Assembly: GCF_018736145.1 (NCBI RefSeq)
Contig: NZ_CP059997.1
Span: 9,857,501 to 9,921,500, forward strand
Length of the DNA stretch: 64,000 bases
Reading direction: 5' to 3'
Source: Amycolatopsis sp. CA-230715
Lineage (GTDB): Bacteria > Actinomycetota > Actinomycetes > Mycobacteriales > Pseudonocardiaceae
A program made the position numbers and the translations under genes. The notes under the pieces were generated by a model. The model did not search any database. It saw only the letters and a list, made by a program, of their open reading frames with translations, and had not been told where the DNA came from. Shown one piece after another: positions 53,960 through 60,318 of this stretch. Position 1 is the stretch's first letter, and each line of letters starts with the position of its first letter.

Positions 53960-54805
53960 ATGTCCACCCAGCCCAACGAGCTCAGCGACGATGCGCACCG
54001 CGCCTGGCTGCGCCACTGCCTCACCCGAGCCGCGTCCACGATCGACGCCAGCCTCACCGGGGGCGTTACCTGGGGATGGCACGATCGGTCGATCAGCTCC
54101 CGCGTCGACACCGCCCGCGGACCCCGATGGCTGCGGGTGGTGACTGAGGCTGAGCAGTGGGCCGACAGCGACTTCTGGACGGGCAACGTCGATGCCCGCC
54201 TGCTCACAGGAGTGGTCAAACCCGAAGTCCTGCGACATTGGGACTGGAACATCGAGACACACCGCCTGCGCGCCGAGCTGATGACCCTGACCGAGGGCCG
54301 GCCGTGCTCGGCGACCCCGGAGCTGCGTCAGGAACTCGACCTGCCCACCGCATGGTGGACGGGGTTACGAGATTCGCTGGACGCGCTCGCCACGGCGCCC
54401 GCGGTCCGGACGCACCTGACCCAGCACGAGGTCACCCACCGAATACGGGTGTTCTTCGGCAACCGGGTCGACCCGACGGTGCGCGCGTGGACGGTCGCCC
54501 ACGCCGACCTGCACTGGGCGAACTTGTTCGAGCCAGACTGCGTGCTGGTGGATTGGGAGGGCTGGGGTCGCGCCCCGGCCGGGTACGATGCCGCGACCCT
54601 CTACCTGCACTCGCTGTTGCAGCCCGCGATGGCCGAGCGGGTCCAGACCACGTTCGCCGACCATCTGAACAGCCGAGACGGACTGCTATCCCAGCTGTAC
54701 GCCACCGGACGAATGTTGTTGCGGATCAACTCCGGTGACTACGACGACCTCGCGATCCCGCTGCACCACAACGCCGACCGTGTCATCGCCGCACTCCAAA
54801 ACTGA
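53960..54805 (+). CDS. Phosphotransferase-fold (APH family) protein
   Basis: A 281-aa APH-fold protein. The catalytic loop is AHADLHWANLF and the metal motif VLVDWEGWGRAPAGYDAATL. The N-lobe is short and lacks an obvious phosphate-binding lysine motif, so its activity is unsure. It follows the radical SAM gene by 21 bp, suggesting it handles the same product, for example by phosphorylating it or a precursor, or by giving self-protection. It is not closely similar to the APH-like protein at 25 kb. Confidence 0.75.
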   Translation: MSTQPNELSDDAHRAWLRHCLTRAASTIDASLTGGVTWGWHDRSISSRVDTARGPRWLRVVTEAEQWADSDFWTGNVDARLLTGVVKPEVLRHWDWNIETHRLRAELMTLTEGRPCSATPELRQELDLPTAWWTGLRDSLDALATAPAVRTHLTQHEVTHRIRVFFGNRVDPTVRAWTVAHADLHWANLFEPDCVLVDWEGWGRAPAGYDAATLYLHSLLQPAMAERVQTTFADHLNSRDGLLSQLYATGRMLLRINSGDYDDLAIPLHHNADRVIAALQN

Positions 54806-54841
54806 CCCACTCCGCCGCGCCAGCGGTGCTGAGCCTGGGCA

Positions 54842-55600
54842 TCATTCGTCGCCGATCAGGTGCTGCAAGAACCGTTCTGGGCTGGCGAGGAAGCTGCGAG
54901 TGAGGGTGACAGGCTCGGCCTCGTCGTAGCCAACCTGTTCGATTACGCCGTCGTCGTCGATCTGCAGGATCCGCGCGCCGGGCACCGCGAGCAGGATCGG
55001 CGAGTGGGTGGCCACCACGAACTGGCTGCCTTGCCTGATCAGCTCGGCGATGCGCGCCACCAGCGCCATGCAGCCGCGCGGAGACAGCGCGGCCTCCGGC
55101 TCGTCCAGCAAGTACAGCCCCCCAGGGCCGAACCGGTGCGTCACCAGATCCAGGAAGGACTGGCCGTGGGAGCGTTCGTGCGGGGAGACCCCGCCGTAAG
55201 CGGGCAGCAGTGGCGGCGACCCCGGATCCCGGTCGAGGCGCTCGATCTCGGTGGCCACGTTGTAGTAGGACTCGGCGCGCAGGAAGTACCCACCGCGTGG
55301 CTTGCGGATACCCCAGCGCAGCACCAGCTGATCGCTGAGGCTCGACTCGGTGACGCGGGTGGCGAACCGGAAGGACAACGACCCGCCTTCGGCGTTGAAC
55401 CCGGCCGCCACCGCGAGCGCTTCAACCAGAGTGGACTTGCCGCTGCCGTTGTCGCCAACCAAGAACGTCACCCCTGGATCGAGATCCAGCCCACCAATGT
55501 GGTCGAGGTAGCGCACGACGGGCAGGTTGAACGGGTAACGGTCAGCATCAGAATTCGGCGCCAGCCGGATTTGCCGCACGAATCCGCCGCTAGTCTTCAT
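54842..55600 (-). CDS. SMC/OLD-like AAA ATPase
   Basis: A 252-aa ABC-type ATPase of the AAA_15/AAA_21 kind. Walker A is GDNGSGKST, a signature-like SHGQSF precedes Walker B LYLLDEPEAALSP, and the switch His lies in ATHSP. There is no long coiled coil and no fused TOPRIM or nuclease. Relatives act in DNA repair or in defence systems with a partner nuclease; none is adjacent. It converges with the radical SAM operon, with 36 bp between the stops. Confidence 0.85.
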   Translation of the reverse strand: MKTSGGFVRQIRLAPNSDADRYPFNLPVVRYLDHIGGLDLDPGVTFLVGDNGSGKSTLVEALAVAAGFNAEGGSLSFRFATRVTESSLSDQLVLRWGIRKPRGGYFLRAESYYNVATEIERLDRDPGSPPLLPAYGGVSPHERSHGQSFLDLVTHRFGPGGLYLLDEPEAALSPRGCMALVARIAELIRQGSQFVVATHSPILLAVPGARILQIDDDGVIEQVGYDEAEPVTLTRSFLASPERFLQHLIGDE

Positions 55601-56289
55601 CGGGCCGGCGAGTTCTTCCGCGTCGCCGTGCTGTCGCCCTTCACCACTGCGCCCTCCGAGCATTGTGATCTAGCATCCGGGATGGTACTGGCTGCGTGAA
55701 TCCCGTCGACGAACTGTCAATGACACGGACACTTCGACAGCCAGATCGACTCAGCAGCCGCGGTAGTGGTCCAGGCCCTGCGGCTACTGGACCAGATTGT
55801 TCCCGGCGGGTCGGCGAGTGAGCATAATTGGACGCAGCGCTGGCGGATGGGGTCGACGGGCAGGCGAAGTTCTCATCAAGCCCGTGCAGTTTGCGGCGCC
55901 TGCGGACTACGCTGGGTCGAACTCGTACTCCTCGACCGTGACCTGGGTCTCGCAAGACCAGTCGCAGCCACGCCCCGCCTCCACGCGCCCCCGGCTGGCC
56001 GATCCTGGCACGGGGCCAACTTCAGTGAGACACAGGGTCAGGTTCGTGAGACGTCAGGTTCGTGAGACGCCGGTCCACCTATCTGCAGCCGGGGCCATCT
56101 TCATTGAGACGGGACAGCGGAGGATCGGCCTCTCCGCGGACGGACCCGGCGAGAAGGTCGCCTGCGCCTGACGCCATCGGCGATCTTGGAGTTGTTCGTT
56201 GTCAGTCGACGGTATCGGAATGTGAAGCCGGTTCGCATTCGTCAAAGCGGTCCCTGACTGAGCCAACGACGACCGGTTGCTCGTCTCGG
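55601..56289. repeat. Gene-free stretch with GTCAGGTTCGTGAGAC repeats
   Basis: A 16-bp unit GTCAGGTTCGTGAGAC is repeated in tandem at 56037-56052 and 56053-56068. Related TTCAGTGAGAC and TTCATTGAGAC lie at 56021-56031 and 56100-56110, and another copy is at 59149. Bases about 56125-56165 resemble part of the HEPN-like gene at 51550 (GGACCCGG-GAGAAGGTCGC). No intact gene is present; it looks like debris of mobile DNA. Confidence 0.5.
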
Positions 56290-56811
56290 TCAGGCTCCCG
56301 GCGGCGGCTGGACGGGATTGTCGTCGGCATGGTCGGCGTTGATCTGGCGATGTTGTGGGTTCGGCGGGACAGCAGGTGCCGCGAACTCAGGTTCGGTGAG
56401 CTGGCGGGCGGTGACGCCGAGGTCGAGTGCGTGCAGGATGTCGTGCGGGGCGGTGAGGAGGTACGGCTGGTGGTCGAGGGTGAGCTGCTGGGCCGCGGTG
56501 AGCTGATGGACCGCGACCACGTTGTCGGTCTTCACGATCAGCAGGGCACCGATGCGGAGTACCGCGTCCGGGGTTGGTTGCAGTGCGGTCAGGACGGGGC
56601 CGAGGTTCTGCAGCATGGTCGACGTGATGGACGCGTCCTGGCTCAGGACCAGCTTCGCGTCCAGTGCGTGCGCGGCGGATACCGCCGCCTCCCGGCTGGC
56701 TGGCGAGGTGGATGCCTTGGCCCACAGACGCCGAAACCATGACCCGAGCACCGGATCGTCCCGCCCCACGACATCCGCACCGGCGACGCCGAGCAGCTCC
56801 TCGACGGCCTC
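56290..56811 (-). pseudogene. C-terminal domain of the split cyclase-like gene
   Basis: This frame continues directly from the cyclase-like gene after a TAA codon (56812-56814). It begins EAVEELLGVAGADVVGRDDP and includes LVLSQDASITSTMLQNLGPV and LRIGALLIVKTDNVVAVHQL, a helical domain of about 150 residues that I associate with actinobacterial STAND/effector neighbourhoods. It could instead be translated alone from GTG 56769. Whether it is dead, independently translated or reached by readthrough is not settled. Confidence 0.55.
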
Positions 56812-57600
56812 TTAGACCTGCTGATGGATTCCCTCGTTGGCGAGGTAGATCGTCACCGGCAGCTCGGTTTGCTCGGCAGGCGGGTTGATATCAGGCAGAG
56901 CGCCGAAACGGCGGCCGAGAAAGTCGATATCGGGCGCAGGGTCGTGAATGGAACCCCGTACGTCGGGATTGAGGAGGTTGCTGACCGACCCCTCGTGGGC
57001 GTCGTTCTGGAACAGGCGTTCGTCGGCTGGAAAGAGCGGGGGCGGCTGTTCCGACTCGGGGATGTCGGCCGCCCGAATCCAGCCGATGACGGACATCTCC
57101 TTTCCCACACCGGTGACCGGCTGGAAGGTGGCAGGGGCGACGAACCAGCTGTGCCGCACCACCTCGTCAAAGAACCGCTCGGAGGTGACCAGGGCCAGCT
57201 CGCCCGGCGAGTTGTCAAGTCTTTCTCGCAGAGGCGGGGTGTCCAAGAGCCGGAACACCAGGTCGATCGACTCCCCGGCGGCGCCGTTCTCGGCGAAGGC
57301 GACCTCGCCGATATTCAGCGCCAGCCGTAGCCGGAACTGCTCCCCGGTGCGATGGCTGGCGTTGTGGCGACATAATGCGGCGGCGAGGAGGTCCGGCAGG
57401 ACCTCCACGAACGTAGCCGGAGACGTCTCGGGAGGAGCGATGAGAAGTGCCCCGTCGCCGCGACCCTCGTGGTAGCTGTGCTCCCAGGACATTCCTGCGG
57501 CTGCCCAGCCCCGCCGCAAGACCTCGTAAAAGCCTTGCCGCAAGGCGATGTGGTCGCGACGCTTCGGGGCTGGAGCGCCGAAGCCGATGCGGTCCACCAT
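56812..57600 (-). CDS. Class III nucleotidyl-cyclase-like protein, truncated
   Basis: A 262-aa protein with the fold of class III nucleotidyl cyclases. TILMVDRIGFG (first metal Asp near residue 3), HEGRGDGALLI (second Asp near 49) and LRLALNIGEVAFAENGAAGE are visible. Such domains occur in the regulated conflict systems of multicellular actinobacteria, beside STAND ATPases. The ATG at 57600 leaves the first strand at the very N-terminus, so the true start could be further up. It ends in TAA, and the same frame continues into a C-terminal domain (see 56290-56811). Confidence 0.7.
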   Translation of the reverse strand: MVDRIGFGAPAPKRRDHIALRQGFYEVLRRGWAAAGMSWEHSYHEGRGDGALLIAPPETSPATFVEVLPDLLAAALCRHNASHRTGEQFRLRLALNIGEVAFAENGAAGESIDLVFRLLDTPPLRERLDNSPGELALVTSERFFDEVVRHSWFVAPATFQPVTGVGKEMSVIGWIRAADIPESEQPPPLFPADERLFQNDAHEGSVSNLLNPDVRGSIHDPAPDIDFLGRRFGALPDINPPAEQTELPVTIYLANEGIHQQV

Positions 57601-57835
57601 GAGGATGGTGCGGGCCCGTGTCTCGGGTTGTGGGGACCCCCATCTCGGCCTCCCTGCCGAGACAGACTGGCAGTGGCCAGCCCGTCTGCGCTTCGTGTCC
57701 TCATTCCCCGCCCGTGACAACCATGCTGCGCGCGGTGGCCGCCACGGTGCTGATTCCGCCAAGCCACCTACGGCAGGGCGCCGTGGCTCCCCGCGTCCCA
57801 ACTTCGGGATCAGCAGCACCAGGCCCGAAGGGCAC

Positions 57836-58427
57836 CTACGGACCAACTCCGCCAGCAACCCCAGCACCGACCGCGGAGCCCATAACGCGATCGCGTGGTG
57901 GCCCTGGGCGCGTGCACTCAACCAGGAGCGTGCCCACCTTGGTCAGGTCCGGTACGGGCAGAACTCGTGCGTGCACGTCGGTGTAGCCGTGACAGGTCAG
58001 CAGGTCGGCCCCTTGGTCGGGTTCATAGCTCCAGCGGGTCATCGCGACCTGGGGGCCGGTGTAGCCGGCGACCCACATTCCGAGAACGCCGGTGGTGGTG
58101 TCGGGAATGTGAGCAGCGTGGGAAAACACCAACCGGCCGCCGGGGGTGAGCCGGTCCAGCACGGCCGGGAGCAGGATGGTGGGGTCGGTGAACCACACGG
58201 CGCCCCAGATCGAGTAGATCGCGTCCCATCGCTGGTCGGCGGTGGTGAGGAAGTCGAGCACGTCCCCCTGGTTGACGTGTGCGTTGGGCAGGTGCCCCAG
58301 CGAGTGTGTGAACGGCCTCGACCTGGACCAGGGAAAGGTCCGCCCCGGTGGCGTCGACGCCGTTGGTGACACAGACCGGATTCAGTTTCACCGAGCCGGG
58401 TGCCAGGTCTCTGAGCCGAGGCGTCAT
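57836..58427 (-). pseudogene. SAM-dependent methyltransferase remnant
   Basis: The C-terminal part reads GDVLDFLTTADQRWDAIYSI and LLPAVLDRLTPGGRLVFSHA, motifs II and III of a class I methyltransferase. The SAM-binding motif I is gone. Upstream, the next frame reads TNGVDATGADLSLVQVEAVH, the expected strand after motif I, so a frameshift near 58300 and an N-terminal truncation are evident. It is unlikely to be active. Confidence 0.55.
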
Positions 58428-58455
58428 CTAGCGCGAGTCGATATTGTCCGTTCTC

Positions 58456-59055
58456 GTTCAACCTGGGCCAAATTCTCAACCGACCTGGGCCAGGTAGGTC
58501 CCAGCTGGATTTTCTGTCGTTAGCCGGTCGCGGGCTTCTTGTCCTGCGGGGGATTGCGCTTGAGCCACTTGGCGGCATCGGCGTCGCCCAGACGTGCGGC
58601 TAACTCGTACCACTCCCGGGCGCCGACCCGATCTCCGGTCTCTTCGCACACCTCGCCAGCGATGAAGGCCGCATCGGAGTCTCCCTGCTTCGCCGCGGTC
58701 CCCAGAACCTTCAGTGCCTTGTTCGAACGTTTAGTTCGTGCGAGCAGGAGCCCGAGGTTGCAGGCTGCTTCGGCGTCACCGGTCTCGGCCACCCACCGAT
58801 ACCAGTATTCGGCTTGGTCGTCCAGGGCAAGCCGCTCCAACGCGAGCGCAAGGTTGAACGCGTCGATCAGGTCACCATCCTCCGCGCCGGGCCGGAGGCG
58901 GTGCACCTGCCACCGGCTGATCAGCCGAAGCTTCCGCCAACTCCATCGCAACGACCCGCTCATGCCCCGATTGTCCACGTCGGCCTTTCGCTTCCTGCGG
59001 GCTGGTGGTGGCCATACGCGGCGCAAATCGATTGAGAATCTGGCCCAGGTTGAAC
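58456..59055. repeat. 24-bp inverted repeats flanking a SEL1 gene
   Basis: The sequence at 58456-58479 (GTTCAACCTGGGCCAAATTC and four more bases) reappears inverted at 59032-59055 with one mismatch. They enclose the SEL1-repeat gene plus short flanks (about 550 bp). This is the form of a small non-autonomous mobile cassette, though duplicated operators are possible. Confidence 0.55.
58520..58963 (-). CDS. SEL1/TPR-repeat protein
   Basis: A 147-aa protein of SEL1-like repeats: DLIDAFNLALALERLALDDQ, ETGDAEAACNLGLLLART and EWYELAARLGDADAAKWLKR. These helical pairs mediate protein contacts. The ATG at 58963 gives a basic, Trp-rich N-terminus. It is enclosed by 24-bp inverted repeats. It may be a partner of the neighbouring STAND/cyclase genes, but that is inference. 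Confidence 0.75.
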   Translation of the reverse strand: MSGSLRWSWRKLRLISRWQVHRLRPGAEDGDLIDAFNLALALERLALDDQAEYWYRWVAETGDAEAACNLGLLLARTKRSNKALKVLGTAAKQGDSDAAFIAGEVCEETGDRVGAREWYELAARLGDADAAKWLKRNPPQDKKPATG

Positions 59056-59155
59056 AAGAAGGGACAGGTGTCACCTTCGTTGAGCCAGGACAACCCCTGT
59101 CCTGTCTCAGCAATTCTGGCACCGGCGCACCTCTCTGAACTGGGCGGAGTCAGGT

Positions 59156-59380
59156 TCATTGAGATCGGCGCTCCTGCTTCGTCTCAGTGAATGTGGTCCC
59201 TACGGAAGCGTAGAAGCTGATCGCCTCAGCCCGAGGTGCGTCGCCGATGTACGTGGCAGCGCTGGCGCGGTGAAGAGACTGCGTCACTGACTGGATAAGG
59301 ATCGCGCCGAGGATCATGCCGATTCCGCCTGCCCAGATCGTGAGCAGGAACAAGGTGCGTACCGAGCACAGGACCTTCAT
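59156..59380 (-). CDS. Small single-helix membrane protein
   Basis: A 74-aa protein with one membrane helix (TLFLLTIWAGGIGMILGAIL, residues about 9-28) and a soluble C-terminal tail. GGAGGAG lies seven bases before the ATG. The end of the frame overlaps a GTCAGGTTC-type repeat, so the C-terminus may be altered. Function unknown. Confidence 0.5.
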   Translation of the reverse strand: MKVLCSVRTLFLLTIWAGGIGMILGAILIQSVTQSLHRASAATYIGDAPRAEAISFYASVGTTFTETKQERRSQ

Positions 59381-59549
59381 CCGTCCGCTCCTCCCGATAG
59401 AGGTGCCCTGCTCCTGGCTTCGGCCTGTTCAGCAGCGTCGCCAGCGCTGAGCGACCACTTTTGGTCACACTGACAATTCTGTGTTGTCCCTCGAACGGTA
59501 ACGCTGGGACCCCTTCTGGTCAATAGGACAAGAAGGTAGGGTGTGGGTC

Positions 59550-60260
59550 ATGAGGATCCAGGAGCTGCCCCAGTGCGCGGTCACAGTCGACCTGGCGATT
59601 CTCACGGTCCGCGAGCAGATGCTGCAGGCCTTGGTCATCGAGCGCGCCACTCCACCTCACCAGGGTGTGTCCGCCCTTCCGGGCGGTTTCCTGCTGCCTG
59701 GAGAGACGCTGGACGATGGCGCTCACCGCAAGCTGACCCAGGAGACCGGCCTGGACGTCACGCACCTGCACGTCCGCCAGTTGCATGCCTACAGCGCCCC
59801 CGACCGCGATCCCCGCGGCCGGATCGTGTCCGTCCTCTACGTCGCGCTGCTGCCCGACCTTCCCCTACCCGCCGCCGGCGGCGGAGCCGCGACCGCGACT
59901 TGGCGGCCCGCCGAGGAGTTGTTGGCCCAGCCGGACGAGCTGGCGTTCGATCACAACGAGATGCTCACCGACGCTGTCGAACACGCTCGTGACAGCCTCT
60001 CCGACACGACCGTGGCCACCACGTTCTGCCCGCCGGAGTTCACCATCGCCGAACTCCGCTCGGTCTACGAGATCATCTGGGGCACCAACCTGGATCCGTC
60101 GAACTTCCACCGCAAGGTCACCCGCGCCGAGGACTTCCTCATCCCGACCGGCGGCAAGGCCGCCACCGACGGCGGGCGCCCGGCCGCGTTGTTCCGCGCC
60201 GGATCAGCCACCCGCTTGCACCCTGCACTGCTACGCGAACGTCATCCGAAAATCCCGTAA
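59550..60260 (+). CDS. NrtR-like Nudix/winged-helix regulator
   Basis: A 236-aa protein with an N-terminal Nudix fold and a C-terminal winged helix (FTIAELRSVYEIIWGTNLDP, then NFHRKV), the NrtR arrangement. The Nudix box LLPGETLDDGAHRKLTQETG lacks the REUXEE glutamates (RKLTQE), as in non-catalytic NrtR repressors that sense ADP-ribose or related nucleotides. It starts 58 bp upstream of the phosphorylase-NB-ARC-TPR gene on the same strand, so it likely controls that gene. NAD-pathway genes are not nearby. Confidence 0.8.
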   Translation: MRIQELPQCAVTVDLAILTVREQMLQALVIERATPPHQGVSALPGGFLLPGETLDDGAHRKLTQETGLDVTHLHVRQLHAYSAPDRDPRGRIVSVLYVALLPDLPLPAAGGGAATATWRPAEELLAQPDELAFDHNEMLTDAVEHARDSLSDTTVATTFCPPEFTIAELRSVYEIIWGTNLDPSNFHRKVTRAEDFLIPTGGKAATDGGRPAALFRAGSATRLHPALLRERHPKIP

Positions 60261-60318
60261 ATCGTCACACCAGCACTGCGCACTCGCTCAACCACTCGCA
60301 CGAGCACGCGGAGGTTCC

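Noticed and set aside
54842..55600. Anti-phage OLD-type nuclease
   Set aside because: Only the ATPase part is present, with no TOPRIM domain or adjacent nuclease gene.
56037..56068. Tandem 16-bp repeat as a CRISPR array
   Set aside because: The two units abut with no spacer and there are no cas genes; no CRISPR array was seen anywhere in the window.
59550..60260. Active Nudix hydrolase
   Set aside because: The Nudix box lacks the key glutamates and a C-terminal winged helix is present, so a regulator is the better call.
59785..60318. Extension of the phosphorylase-NB-ARC-TPR gene 178 codons upstream
   Set aside because: The extension lies over the Nudix gene in another frame and is low-complexity. 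GGAGG before ATG 60319 and the start of the phosphorylase fold fix the N-terminus.
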